Assembly (NCBI GenBank): GCA_030411725.1
Contig: MU839828.1
Coordinates: 620,001-684,000, forward strand
Source: Echria macrotheca
Taxonomy: Eukaryota; Ascomycota; Sordariomycetes; Sordariales; Schizotheciaceae
Direction: 5' to 3'
Length of the DNA stretch: 64,000 nucleotides
The notes beneath the pieces are model-generated. The model saw only the letters and a program-made list of their open reading frames with translations, made no database searches and was not told the DNA's origin. The stretch's first letter is position 1, and each line of letters begins with the position of its first letter. Positions 10,732 to 22,700 of this stretch are shown in pieces. A program made the translations under genes and the position numbers.

Positions 10732-11487
10732 ATGCCGCCACCACACAAACGGAATCTGCCAAGCGATGGCGCGGTACCAGCGGCCAAGAAAACAAAACAA
10801 CACCAACTCGCTGTCGAGATGCCGACACCCACGACGCTCGAGGAGGCACTGACGATCATCGACATGTTCAAGGCCGACCAAACCGCGCTCATAAATCACA
10901 TCATGAAGACAGACAAGAATCTGGTCAGGGCGCCTCCCACCATCCGAGCGCTGACGCAGCATGGTGACCCGTCTATACTCGCGGAGGGCATCAAGAAGGG
11001 TATGGCATCCGCCTACACCAGACTTGAGGAGAAATTCGAACACCTCGGCTGGAAGCGTGGTGCCGTCACCATAGATGACGTCTGCTGCGCCATGGAACCG
11101 TTCCTTGATGCGATCGAAGACATGTTGGGAAAGAATGGCGACCAGCTCACGAAGCTCCGGCTGGCATATGATCTTCTCTTTGAGCTCAAGAGATACACCT
11201 CATGCGGCTTCGATTCATTTGTTTGCTACGGCCGCCCCGTGACTGATAAGCCAGCGGATAAGCTGCTGAGCGCTGTCATCTGGGGAAGGAAAGAAGCTGG
11301 AGATACGTGGGACTGGAAGAAGGACCTGGAGCATCTCGAGAGGAAGGCGAAAGACATCAAGGATTACGGGATTGAGCCTTGGTTTCCAAAATCCATCAAA
11401 GCTCTTGCTACTCTCTGCGGCCGCGAACCTGCATCCGAACCGGGCGAGGACGAGGACTACTCGGACGACTCGGACTACTCGAACTAA
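10732..11487 (+). CDS. Hypothetical protein with basic N-terminus and acidic tail
   Basis: An intronless ATG-led frame of 251 codons that I do not recognise. The N-terminus has a basic cluster (AAKKTKQHQ, residues 17-25) that could be a nuclear localisation signal. The middle is predicted helical and mixed-charge (LEEALTIIDMFKADQTALIN). The C-terminus is a short acidic, Tyr/Ser-rich tail, EDEDYSDDSDYSN. No signal peptide or membrane span is present. Codon use and length support a real gene. A nuclear or chromatin-associated role is only a guess from composition. It converges with the tyrosinase gene, which ends 166 bp away. Confidence 0.72.
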   Translation: MPPPHKRNLPSDGAVPAAKKTKQHQLAVEMPTPTTLEEALTIIDMFKADQTALINHIMKTDKNLVRAPPTIRALTQHGDPSILAEGIKKGMASAYTRLEEKFEHLGWKRGAVTIDDVCCAMEPFLDAIEDMLGKNGDQLTKLRLAYDLLFELKRYTSCGFDSFVCYGRPVTDKPADKLLSAVIWGRKEAGDTWDWKKDLEHLERKAKDIKDYGIEPWFPKSIKALATLCGREPASEPGEDEDYSDDSDYSN

Positions 11488-11653
11488 ACGGGACATAGAT
11501 ACTGGGTAGGCGAAATGACTGATGCTAATCAGGGTCTATTATTAATACAGAGCAATGATTAATACAGAGTAATGGCGAATACCCGGTTCAAACGCGTCCT
11601 CGTCTGCGTCCTTGAAAGACCGGTCTGATTAACTACCTTACTACCTGACTACC

Positions 11654-12824
11654 TTACTCGTACTGATAGCATAGATACCCTCCCTGGATGTCCATGACGT
11701 CCCTGACGGTCGCGTCGGGAATGATGCCCAACGAGCTCATGACGTGGTTCAGCGTCGTCTCGGTGCCGCCGTTGTCGCCCTTCTTGGGGTCGGGCGTGAT
11801 GGCCAGCATGGCCGGGCTCGGGCTGCCCCAGCCCTGCTCGGCCGCCTCCTCGGCGATGCCGCCGGGGAACTCGAGGAAGCCGATGTCGGGCGACTGCGCG
11901 TTGGGGCCGTTCATGTCGGTCAGGCGCGCCGACAGGTTGCGCGCCTGCCAGTCCCACCACATCTTGTCGACGAAGCCGTGGTGGGTGAAGAACAGGGGAT
12001 CGCCGGGCGACGTGATGCTGTTGCCGTCCATCATAGCCAGCGCGATGTGGCCGAAGAGATGCGGCCCCATGTAGATGGCCACCCAGGCGCTCGCGTAGTC
12101 GGGCTGGTTGAGCGCCTCGTCGACGTACGTCTGGTTCGTCAGGGGGCTGAAGAAGTCGTTGATCTTGCGGTTCACGCAGCGCGGCTTGTTGAAGAAACCA
12201 GGCCCGATGTTGACCGTCAGGCCGGCGAACGGCCCGTTTGTGCAGTTGCCGGGTCCCGTGCCGTCGCCGCCGAAGCCGTTCACCGGGTCAAGCAGCGGCG
12301 AGTTGATGAAGTTGCCGGCGTCGAGGGGCTCGTTCCACCACGGCAGGCCGCCCTTGTAACCGCACTCGCCCAGCAGGAACTGGTGCACGTGTAGGAAGTA
12401 GCGGTGGAACGGCAGGAAGGTTCCCGTGCTGTGGATCTGGAGCGCCTCGACTTGGTGAAGCATCACCAGTTCATCCCAACGCGTCTTGGCTCCGAGCGCC
12501 TTGAGCTTGGGCAGCTTCGCCGGGCTGGTCATGACGCAGCGCTGTGCCTTGATGTACGCCTGTTGATCGGGCCGCTTCATGTTGCGCCTGTAAGTCTCAT
12601 TGTTAGCTCGATATCACGATCCCTGCAGGCAGAAGGGGCGACACATACCACTCCTGACGCTTGGTCAAGCCCTTACACGTGGGCGGCTTGGGCTTTGGAG
12701 GGGCGGGGGCCGGAGGGGCGGGAGCCGGAGGGCCGGCGGCCGTTGCGTCTGCAGGGAGCGCGACGGCGGTCGAGAGACCGGACAGCGCCAGCCCGAGGGC
12801 TCCAAGTTGGAGAAGCTTGACCAT
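11654..12824 (-). CDS. Secreted tyrosinase (type-3 copper oxidase)
   Basis: Oxidises phenols to o-quinones (melanin-type or secondary-metabolite chemistry). Exon 1 is 12824-12649 and exon 2 12587-11654, spliced GTATGT...TACAG, giving 369 residues. The signal peptide covers roughly residues 1-23, followed by an Ala/Pro linker (GPPAPAPPAPAPPKPKPP). The copper A site is visible as HQVEALQIHSTGTFLPFHR (His103, His111, His120). The copper B site is GPHLFGHIAL (His235, His239) and DPLFFTHHGFVDKMWWDW (His261/262). The protein stops soon after the central domain, so it lacks the long C-terminal shielding domain of intracellular pro-tyrosinases. It belongs to the short secreted fungal tyrosinases; whether the product is mono- or diphenolase cannot be told. 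Confidence 0.92.
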
Positions 12825-14745
12825 GATGTATGCTGGAGAAGGAACGAACTGCCTCGGTCACCTGCAGCGAGAAGAGCAGAAGGTGCTGAACGGCCTCATC
12901 TTATTATACCTGCATGCATTGACACGTTTTTTCCCCATTCCTAGAACCATGGTAGCGGTCTTGGCAGATCCGGGGGAGCCTTGCCGTGTGGCCGCGCTGC
13001 GTTGCATCCGAGGATTGTAGTTCGGGGGCCCTCGACCAAACAAATACAACTCCTGCACGAGAGACCTGTAAGACTGCAAGACATGCAAGGAATGTCTCTG
13101 GTTCCCGGTGGCGCAGTCATCAATAGTCTCTCCGGTCCCCTCGACTCCCGATCCTCAAATCTCACAGAATACCACTACGTGCATATTTTTATTCTCCGCC
13201 CAGCGCGGCAGCTCCCGAGCAGCCATCGAAGCTTCCACGCCCACGTTGTTGCGCACGCTCGATGCAACGCCATCCCGGCGACGGGCAGATCTCTTCCCGA
13301 TCCGGTAATTCGAGCGAGCTGCCTCGGCGAAGTGCTGCCCTCTCCACGACGGAAATGCTTACATTGCAGGTTGAGGTAGCTTTCGTCCCGCCGCCACGCC
13401 AATCGAGACTCTGCCTCCCAGGGCTGGAACATGTCCACATGTCCAATCTGCAGAGACTCTGGCGAGAGAACAGCCAATGACTTGGGAGAACAGCGTTTAC
13501 GCTGACTACAACGCAGAAATTTTGCCACTCCTTAGCACCTTCTAGTGTATGGTACGCGGGGGTCGCCCTACATGCATGCCCGTATATGCTGGCCAACGGG
13601 AAGTCCGGATCACCTCCGCGCCGGCACCCTGGACCTGGACACTTTTCAATATTTGCTGAATCATGCAGGAGACATATACGGATTAGTAGAGCAAGGGAAA
13701 TTGTTGCAAACCCAGGCGCCTACCTACCTAATCTCTTTTATCGTGCTTCTTCTGATTGTTGATAATCCGGATAGCCCTTCTGTTGCTGCTGGTGCCCCCA
13801 CGGCACGAACACGGGCTGGACCGAGACGCCAACCGTCCAGGAACTTTTTTCTGGTTGCTCATGTCTCAGGGATGGACGCTAGGAGCCCAAAGGGGTGCAC
13901 AGCACGGCACGTCGGTACCAGACGAGAAGCAGCCAAAGTTCGCTGGCGTTGAGACGCTCCCGCGGCCGTCTTGGGGCACTTCCCTCTCCTCTTCGCTCCT
14001 GGCGAATCATGGCGCTGGTACCTGGCAAAGCTACTGGAAACGAAGAAACGAAGCGATATGTTCCCGTGTAAGACGCGGGTTATAAGGGGGTGATGTGAAC
14101 CCTTCAACAACTTACGTTCCAGGGAAGAGCCAGCTAGAACGGGTATAGGGAGAACTACCTTACTTTACGACGATATCTCGGACGGTTGAGCTGTAAGGTG
14201 GAGTCGTTCTTGACCGGCTTCTGCTGTGCGCTTTCACGGCGCAGACCGAGGACGGAGCATCTAGCCCCTAATAGAGCTGCATGTCGACTGGCTGCAGCAG
14301 AGCAGTCAACCCCGCGCCATTGGCGCCACATCTGTTTAACAACCACACTCACAATACTGCTGAGTGAAGTCCGGAAATGGAAGGGATGCACTCCGATTCG
14401 TCTCAAAAGCTAAATCATCTTCCCTCTGCAATTTTGACAGTTTGTCCTGTGGTTGGTGATACGTGGTGTGATTTGGTTGTGATGCATCATACGACCAACC
14501 TGCGAGCATTCCACGGCAACACGGACACCAGAACCCGAAGTCATGCAGATACTTCTGTTTAGAAGAGGAATTTGACCATCGGCTACTTCGACGTGCGTTT
14601 AAGTTCTCTTCAACTCATTCTTTTCCCCCAAATACTTTTATTTAAGTGCTTCATTGCGGATGCACCATATCTTCAGATTCAAGCTCACCTGTTGTAACCA
14701 TCAAATCGTCAACTGTTACCTCCTTCATCTTGACTTACAGATACC
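12825..14745. other. Long intergenic region with possible tyrosinase promoter
   Basis: 1.9 kb between the divergent tyrosinase and CorA-like starts. A TATAATAA-like element on the minus strand (12901-12908) lies about 80 bp before the tyrosinase ATG. Overlapping open frames on both strands between 13.1 and 14.1 kb have no domain and no consistent splice structure. No RNA gene seen. Confidence 0.4.
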
Positions 14746-16431
14746 ATGTCATCATACTGGGATACCATCCACGCACTACGATTTCGATACCCACATATCA
14801 CCTTCCTGGAACGCTGCAGGGAGAATTGGCGAAGAACACGGTCGCGACCAACTGTTACTGTTCTGCAGTTCTGGCCTGATGCCGATGAGGTTGTGCCGAA
14901 TCCGTTCAATGACCTAGGCCAACTTCACAGTTACCTGCGAGACGTCGAACATGACTCGAGGAGAAATGATGGGAAGCGTGTTTGCCGACACAACCTTTAT
15001 ATCGTGGAAACATAGATGAAGAACTCGTTGAGATCTTAGGGCGCCACTTCTGGATCGATCCGTACGTCTTTGCATGCCAGGCTTCCGACTACTATTTCAT
15101 CGCGCTCCACCGCAATCACGGAAACGTGCCGCCACGACCTATATTGCCCCTTTCCAGGCACGTAGAGCGTCTGGGATCTTGGAACGGCAAAACCAGTGAG
15201 CCAACGAGCTTTGTCATTCGCTATCCCGAGACAATCATGGCCGCAGAACGGCCCGGCGTGGCGACTCATCTGCCCGACAATTACGGAAGAGAGTTAAGAT
15301 TCGATAAGCTTGATTGGGACGACAAAGTCAGCATCATCCGTCGGTGCGGCTCTTTCTGGACACGAAAGCAGGCAGATGGCTGGGACGGTAAGAAACACCG
15401 AATCAAAGCCGACGAGGAAACTAATCTTACGGTATGAATCAGCGATCATATTTGTCGAGCCCCTTGTGCCCATCACCACCAACATTCATGGCACTTTCGT
15501 TAGGGCACATCGCTATAATCACGGCTACTGCGATACTTCGCCATGGCCTGCTTCACTTGGAGAAGCAATCCGACAAGTCCAAGAGAGCACCCGTATGTCT
15601 GAGGATGAGGATGGCCAACGCATCTTTGACGACATTCAGCATTACTGGACAAGGCGGTCCAGTCCATCCGACCGCAGACGTGCAGTCGATGATCCGCGAT
15701 ACTGTGCAGCCCATCTCTGCAAGGTCGCGACGGCTCAGTGGATAGTGGCCGCTGAGTACCTTTGGTCCAAAGTCTGCCACCTCGAAATGCAGGTCTGGGA
15801 ATTCGAACTGTCATCGTCAACACACGGCCTGAGCAAACAAAACAAGAGTCTGGCGGAGAATATCAAGGAGTCAAATCAATGGAGACGCAAGATTAACTGG
15901 CTGATCGACTGGCTCCAGACTGGACTCGAAGCGCTGGGAATACACCGCGATGGCAACGGGCTCGATGAAGACAACTCCCTCTCCGACGGTCATCCTTTGT
16001 CCTCGCAGACGCAAAGGGACTTCCTCCTCATCCTAGCCAAGCTCAAGGCGTCCCGGGATCTGCTCGATGCCCATTTAAATGCAGTTATGGGTATCGCGCA
16101 GCTTCTGCAGGCGGAGTCGTCAGTGAAAGAGGCAGAGCGGTCTACGAAGCAAACAAAGGTCTCGACAGAACTGACTAAACTCTCCACGAGGCTAGCCTAC
16201 CTCGGCCTGGTGTTTATCCCCCTTTCCTACGCCGCGAGCATGCTGAGCATGAACGACAAGTTTCAGCCGGGCCAGCAATATTTCTGGGTGTATTGGTTGA
16301 TTGCAGCTCCCCTTTGTGCCTTTCTTTTCTTGATGTGGAGTATCTGGAAGTGGAAGGATGCGCAGAGGCCGTTGAATCCGAAACTCGAGCGGCCAAAGAA
16401 CAAACAGAAAACAAACGACGATGCGGTGTGA
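14746..16431 (+). CDS. CorA-like two-helix membrane protein with probable frameshift
   Basis: A fungal protein with the CorA-like architecture: soluble N-terminal domain, long helices, then two C-terminal membrane spans (LAYLGLVFIPLSYAASMLS and YFWVYWLIAAPLCAFLFLMW). A 55-nt intron at 15388-15442 (GTAAGA...ATCAG) joins the last two parts in frame. Between 14746 and 15015 the first frame ends at TAG (15013) right after RHNLYIVE. The next frame continues the same family pattern as IDEELVEILGRHFW. One extra A in the run at 15008-15010 would fuse them, so I read this as a one-base deletion, either real or a sequencing error. A 38-nt intron (gtgttt...catag) would also restore phase but would remove the LYIVE motif. 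The canonical GMN selectivity motif is absent (LSMND instead), so Mg2+ transport is not assured. Confidence 0.72.
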
Positions 16432-17259
16432 TGGAGTTCAATTTTGTTTATTTGTATATCGTGTAGGTAAGTTCTACATCCGATTTGTTGTGTGGAGGCG
16501 GTTGACGTGTCCCACCTAGGCCCGAAACGTCGTCGATTATGTCGGAGTGCCTCAATCAACAATGTGGCATAGCTAATACACTCGCCAATGACACAAAATC
16601 CTGTCTTCGTAGATGGAGTTGAAGCTGACCTCGATCTCCAGTGACTTCGGCACACAAAGGTACCTCAACTTGATACCAGTAGTAAGGAGAAAGAAATTGA
16701 TTTATACGCTAAACGCCGGGTTTGCCCACCTATTTCCTTGTTACTCTTCAATCATCCACCCAAAATTATCATTTAATACATGTACTCCCTTTTCCGACAC
16801 ATTACGGAGCAGCTCCGGCCAAAAGAAAGGGTCCCCTCGCCCAGTGCGCAGATCACCCCTGCTCACTGCCTGGCCAACCACTTATCGCAAGCCTATCGCG
16901 CACACAGTGCAGCAGCCATCCAAATTTCAGTACTGACAGCCCTGGGATTTAGCGAGGCGAGCACTAAATCGAGCGGCCTTCCAGTACTTCTCACCTACAG
17001 GCAAGAATAGTTTTAATAGTGTGAATAAGTCTGAGATCTTAACTCCGCACTGACGAGGGGGACCCTCTCTTTTGGCCGGAGCCTCCGTACACCGTATACG
17101 TCATAACTCGACCATTTTCCTGTCGAGATAAAGTACTTATAGAACGCCACATAATATGCCCTCTCTATCGTGTACGAAGAGGCCAGACGACACGAACGAT
17201 GGGAACCAAGACCGTGAGCAAAAGACACCAGCTCCAATCACCTAAAGCCAAGGAACATG
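16432..17259. other. Intergenic between convergent genes, holds an inverted-repeat element
   Basis: 828 bp between the 3' ends of two convergent genes. Its middle is occupied by the inverted-repeat element at 16803-17090; the remaining flanks hold nothing recognised. Confidence 0.5.
16803..17090. repeat. Imperfect inverted-repeat (MITE-like) element
   Basis: The left arm 16803-16850 and right arm 17043-17090 are reverse complements over about 48 bp with a few mismatches and two small indels. The shared core reads GCTCCGGCCAAAAGA, then GGGTCCCC and a final AGTGCG. The 192-bp interior has no coding capacity. Size (about 290 bp), terminal inverted repeats and lack of an ORF fit a non-autonomous DNA transposon. 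I could not identify a convincing target-site duplication, so the exact ends are uncertain. Confidence 0.6.
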
Positions 17260-17982
17260 TTACCAGAATCGGAATGGCGCGAACCGACGGGTAGCGCCGG
17301 AGACAACGACAGTATTAGTGGGTGGAGGAGGTGGTGGAGTTGTGGACGAGTGCGGCGGCGGCGGCGGCGGCGGCGGCGGAGGTGGAGGCGGAGGTGGTGG
17401 AGGGGTTGTAGTCGAAGAGGATGAAGATGATGACGAAGATTTGGTGGTGCTGCTGGAAAGATAATCAGTGTCGAATCACAATACTCAAACATTGGCTTTA
17501 CCTGGACGTTGACGATGAAGATTTCGAAGTAGAGGAGGAGCTTGACGAGGAGGAGCTAGAGCTAGAGCTCGAAGATGACGAGCTACTGCTCCTGCTGCTG
17601 CTGCTGCTCGATGTCGAACAGCCAGTCGCAGTAACGACGCTCCATGAGGTTGCACATGGGATCGACTTGCACGCCAACTCGCATGGGTACGAGGTAAGAG
17701 AGGTGACGGGGTCCTTGGGACAGCCGCAACGCTGGGTCACGGTCGATAGGACCAGACACATGGGGTATGCACATGTGCGGCAGTAATTGGTGGTTGCCGT
17801 GATCGTCGGGCAGCCGGTCACGGCAGTGCTTGGCGGTGCTGTGATGGTTTGCGTGAAGTACGTTGAGGCTTGTGCCGCGGCTTGGCCGATACTGCTGATT
17901 TTTAGTACCTTTCCCTATCTGCATGCCCGGAGGCAGGATGAACTTACACGGCGACGACACCGAGTCCCCCCAGTAGACGCAT
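17260..17982 (-). CDS. Secreted Cys-rich protein with poly-Ser and poly-Pro tail
   Basis: Predicted extracellular or wall protein of 206 residues in three exons: 17982-17948, 17894-17502 and 17452-17260. The introns use GTAAGT...ATCAG and GTAAAG...TCCAG. A signal peptide (MRLLGGLGVVAVSIGQAAAQA) is completed only after splicing of the first intron. The next 90 residues hold ten cysteines (GCPTITATTNYCRTCAYPMC, RCGCPKDP, PCELACKSIPCATSW). Then come a run of about 30 mostly Ser residues, a Thr/Pro segment and about 15 consecutive prolines encoded by CCN repeats. It ends VVVSGATRRFAPFRFW, which is not a GPI signal. The second acceptor could be three bases further on without changing frame. The molecular role is unknown. 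Confidence 0.75.
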
Positions 17983-18644
17983 TTTGAATATTGTTAAGAA
18001 ACGATGGTAAAGTGGTTCCGAGTTCAACGAGTGACTTTTGCGGTGATACAAAGGATGAAGACTGCATGCCGAGCCCTGGAGATAATATAATCCACTGATA
18101 CCCCTGGACTCAACAACCATATGACCGTGACATGTTTCCCCTTTCGACGGCAACTGGAAGACTGTTCCTGACCGACAGAAATGCCAAGCCAATACTGACC
18201 GTTTTGCACCCAGTCGCATTTCATACCAACTTTCTCCTTGAGTGCGCGGATGTAATGTCACGATTTTGGTGGTGTGACGGCTTGTTGGGCCGCCCTCACG
18301 CCACGATCCAACGCCGTGGTATGGCGTGATACCGTTGTGGTTGGCACCGAAACTACGGGTTAAGCCGTCGTGATTGGCTCGTCATTCCAAACAAAACCGC
18401 CCGAACAGCTGAAGACTCCTCGTATTTGGTCAAGCACCACCAAAAATCGCAGTTATTCATAGCTCGTCTGGATTTTCTTGTTTGTAGAGATGTCGGCTGA
18501 TGGCCTGTCGTATCTCCGCTGTGATCTTTTGAGCGAGTCACTACGGGAACAAAGCAGCGAGGTGACAAGCCGTCGGGTACCGTAGCATGTCCACCGCCCA
18601 TGCCTGGCGCAGAGCCGCCAGTCCAGTGAGCCCACTGACACCTA
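17983..18644. other. Intergenic
   Basis: 662 bp between the secreted Ser/Pro-rich gene start and the end of the small hypothetical gene on the same strand. No feature recognised. Confidence 0.4.
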
Positions 18645-18947
18645 TCAAATAACCCACTGCGACTGCCCAACAACCTGTACCTCATACACTTCCTGGTCCG
18701 TTGCAACGCTTTTCTTGTCTCGCTTCACTCCAGTCCGCTGTTCCTCCTCCCTTGCCTTTTTATCCATCATGGCCGCGGATTTGACCGCCGGGCTCTGCAG
18801 TTTCGAAAGGAGCCTGCTGAGGATTGATTTTGGCTTTGAAGGTTCGCCGATGGGGCCGTCATTTCGCTCGGGTTTATCGACTGAGAATTCACTTTCTCGT
18901 GTAAATGAATGTCTCGATGTAGACGATTGTGGCGGGTTGTCGGCCAT
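18645..18947 (-). CDS. Small hypothetical protein (100 aa)
   Basis: An ATG-led frame of 100 codons. The protein is hydrophilic and charged. The Ser/Thr-rich N-terminus (MADNPPQSSTSRHSFTRESE) is followed by a probable amphipathic helix (KSILSRLLSKLQSPAVKSAA) and a Lys/Glu-rich segment (DKKAREEEQRTGVKRDKKS). There is no signal peptide or membrane span. Composition and a conventional start context favour a real small gene, but I recognise no family and cannot exclude a chance frame. Confidence 0.5.
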   Translation of the reverse strand: MADNPPQSSTSRHSFTRESEFSVDKPERNDGPIGEPSKPKSILSRLLSKLQSPAVKSAAMMDKKAREEEQRTGVKRDKKSVATDQEVYEVQVVGQSQWVI

Positions 18948-19775
18948 TTCTGCTGGTGACTCTGCGACGGTGTTCTCAACAGCGAGGTGGGCAAACCGTA
19001 AATGTTTCGAGGGTTAGGTGATCTTAAGTTCACTTTATCGTGACAAAGACCATCTCACCACAGCCACAGGGGTGACGCTGATATTTAAACACTGTTCCAG
19101 CATACCACGAGGAATTAAGGGGGCTGTGCAGAGGTCGATGCTACTCTACACACCCCTCTTCTCTCGTCCCAGGCTGGAAGAAGGTTGGTTGTTGAATCCG
19201 TCTCGCTGTTAGTGGTCGCGTGATACACCATACCATTGCTTAACTAGGCAAAAAAGTGGTAATCGCCAAGCTGTCGGGGGGCTGTGCTGCTCGAGCCTTA
19301 AGCAGCCAAGGGCGCTGATTGTCAGGACGGGAAAGGTGAGCTCGTGAGAATGGTTCGTGGCAGACCGCTATCGGCGACAAATTTCTTATCAGATGAATTT
19401 TCGTTCCGACGGAAGGTTCGAACCTGCCCGGATGCAAGGCTCTGATTGACCAGTGGAGATGGAAAGAGATGAAAAGCGACGCTGAGGGAAGGCACCCATC
19501 GGACCAGACTTTCCCCGCACCCTGATCTCTCCCGCTTTTCCTTCATCTTTCCCCACCATCGCCGGCGCGAATTCCACAGAGAGTCACTATTGGCGGACAC
19601 CCCCCGCGCCCGCGAGGACCATTCCCGGCCATTTCATCCCGGGTGTCCGTTTTCGCAAAGATCGCGATCGAAGACGGAACCGGGTCATTCACCGGCCGCT
19701 AACGCTTGACGCTAGCAATCCAGGCGCCAGTTGCCAAGGACTTCGCGGGCTCAACAGGTCGACCCTGGACGTCAG
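18948..19775. other. Intergenic, divergent promoters
   Basis: 828 bp between the small hypothetical gene and the HET gene, which are divergent. No coding or RNA feature was supported. A palindromic AGGTTCGAACCT near 19414 is not part of a tRNA fold. Confidence 0.4.
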
Positions 19776-22700
19776 ATGGCCACACACGACCATGACAACC
19801 CGGGTCCGTTGGCGCGGGCCTTTACCGCACTATCGATCCAATCGCTGGACAGCAGTCAGGACGGCGTCCTGGAGGATGACTCGGATGTTGAGGAAGACTT
19901 CGAATACGCCTCGGATGCCGACGATGACATCCCTGTGCTCAAACCGAACCCCGCTGTCACCTGCCAGGCTTCCGAGTCAACTTCTGAGTGCTACGAATAT
20001 GGTCCGCTTGACCTCGAGACACCCGCCTTTCGTCTTCTTTCTCTTCTCCCCGGGGACAGAGACGACTATGACATTTCATGCGACATCTTTCAGGCTTGTC
20101 TTCAGTCGGAGGACCTCGAGGCCGTCACCTACGAGGCACTGTCATATACCTGGGGCTCTCCCGACCGCAGCATGAGCATCACAGCGAACGGTAAACGGTT
20201 GCCCGTCACCCCCAACTTGTACATGGCCCTGCGATATCTGCGTCGTTCCGACCAGGCTCGCGTGCTTTGGGTCGATGCAGTGTGCATCAACCAAGATGAT
20301 GTCACGGAGAGGGGACATCAGGTCCAGCAGATGGGTGGAATATACCGGCACGCGGAGCGGGTGCTCGTCTGGCTTGGCACCGCTACATATGAGATCAATA
20401 TCCTCATGGACACGCTCATCGAACTACAACGCAAAAGCACTGAATACGCCACCAGTGCATGGAAGACGACGGATTACCGATGGCAGGAGCTTTGGGACTC
20501 TGTTCTTGTTACCATGGGGAGCAAAGGACTTGCTCACATAGAGACGCAACAAAAAGCTGGCCTTGAAGCCCTCTTTCAGAGCCCTTGGTTTAGAAGGGTC
20601 TGGATCCTGCAAGAGGTCGCAAACGCGCGCGCCGTTTTAATTTGTTGCGGCAAAAAGTCCGTCCCGGCCCGGTTTCTCGTTCTAGCCCCGGTACTGCTGG
20701 GCGTCATCACAAATCACCACTGTCAAGCGGTGCTTGACATAATGCCTGGACCATCAAGGATGGACTCGTGGTGGGCCCGGAATCGAGAGCTATACCACTT
20801 GCTCATCAGGTTTCATCAGAGCGAGGCGAGTGACCAGCGGGACAAGATATACGCTCTCCTAGGAATATCCTCAGACTCGGGCAATGTTTCCGTTGATGAT
20901 TCGAAGGGTATTCGTCCTGATTACAGCAAATCCGTCCCGGATCTGATTCGAGACGTCATCCGCTTCCTCTTCCAGACGCCAGCTGGCGCTGACCCCTACG
21001 GCATTCTCGTCGTTAGAGGAGACGCCCCGGAAACGGTGCCGGATCTGTTGCGCCAACTATATGAGGGCACCCTTTCCGAAGCAATATTTTGTGGAGTTGC
21101 CAAATCAGCTACGAAAGAGACTTTGTCGCAGCTCCTCCGGTGGGGAGATGTCAGGCCGTGCGAGCCGACCATCAGAGCGCTGGCAGGGAATAAAACCTGC
21201 GGAAGTGGGATGTTAGAGGATCTTATCACGAGCTATATCCCAATCGATACCAACTACGCCGAAGCAGATATCATCCGGCGCCTTTTTGCACGCTTTGCCG
21301 AGTCCGGGTCGGCAACAAACGCGGCGTCCGAGCTATACGATGCCATCGCGGATGGTGACGCCTACAGAATCAGCCAGCTCCTCCAGATGGGCATCGACAT
21401 CAATGTCTCCGACAAGTTACTCGGGACTCCACTGGAGTACGCTATCGAGCATGCACACGACATTTGCGCCGTGTGCTACCGGACTGAGTCTGTCCCGTTT
21501 GAGCCTCGCACGGCGGCCGAGAGTATCCGGTTGGCCAAGTCTGCCAGGAAAAACTACATGCAGCTTCTGAGGCAACTTCTTGATCACCAGGCGGACATTA
21601 CTACCCACGGTTGGAGACCGCTAGAAATGGCCCTCAGAAACGGAGACAAAGATGTTGCCCAGTTGCTGCTATCCTCCATTAAACACAATGCCCGGACAAG
21701 CCCCCCAGAATCTCGCCGAAAACAGCTGATTTTCCAGTTAGCATTCTCCCGGAATTTCGAGTCGGTCGTCCAGTCCTTACTGGAAATGTGGCATCTGGAT
21801 GATCGCAAACTCCTTGACTTGCAGCTTCGGGAGGCAGTAAGTCTCGGGCAGGCCGATATCACTCGCATTCTGCTCAACCAAAGGGAAGGGGGGCGCCTCA
21901 GTCAAGATAACTGGCTTGACGCCATTGAACATGCGATAAGGACAGGTGACGATGCGGCAGCGGAGTTGCTGCTCAACGCGAAACCTGGCGCGGCGACTGA
22001 ATCCGAGGACACACGTCCTCTCCTCCCGCTAGCCGTGAAGTGCGGGTCGATGCACTTAACCCTCCTGCTCCTCCAAAGGGGCGCAAGCCCAAATCGGAGA
22101 AACAGCTATGGGTTGAAACCGATACATGTTGCCGCGTCGCGGGGCCGCGCAGATTTGGTAACGTTGCTTATCGACCATGGTTCCGACCCTGAAGACAAAG
22201 TCCCCTCGACTCTCCGGACACCCCTCTCATATGCCGCCGAATCTGGAAGTCTCCCCCTTATTCGGCTACTGCTCGATAATCCTTCAGTCAAGGCGGACGG
22301 GCGGGACATATTCGAGCGCAGCTATCTCCATTATGCCGCCACTGCGCCTGACCATGATGAGAGTGCGGTGACAGCGCTCCTGGACCATATCGATGCCGAC
22401 GTGGCAGACTGGTATTACTCGACGCCGCTATCAGTTGCGGTACGCTGGAATCGTCTGAGATCCGTGCGGAAGCTTCTCGCCACTGGGAAGGTCGACGTCA
22501 ACGCTAAGGATTGTTTCGGTAGAACGCCGCTTTACTGGGCAATGTCGCTGGCTGGTGGCAGGGAGACCGTCCGATCGAGGCTCTCATTGCCTCTTAGCAT
22601 ACTGAGCCCCGCCGTCCCCGGCCTCGATACCCCAACAGACTTAATAAGAATGCTATTCGACTACGCCAAGGAACAGGGCGCGACTATCGACGAGGGCGCG

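Noticed and set aside
12404..12944. Plus-strand frames opposite the tyrosinase signal/linker region
   Set aside because: Arg/Gly-rich shadows of GC-rich coding DNA; the minus strand has the conserved copper sites and the correct splice.
13108..14085. Possible gene(s) between tyrosinase and the CorA-like protein
   Set aside because: Several overlapping short frames on both strands, no domain, no consistent ATG plus splice combination.
19405..19440. tRNA-like T-arm AGGTTCGAACCT
   Set aside because: It is a short palindrome; no matching acceptor, D or anticodon stems could be folded on either strand.
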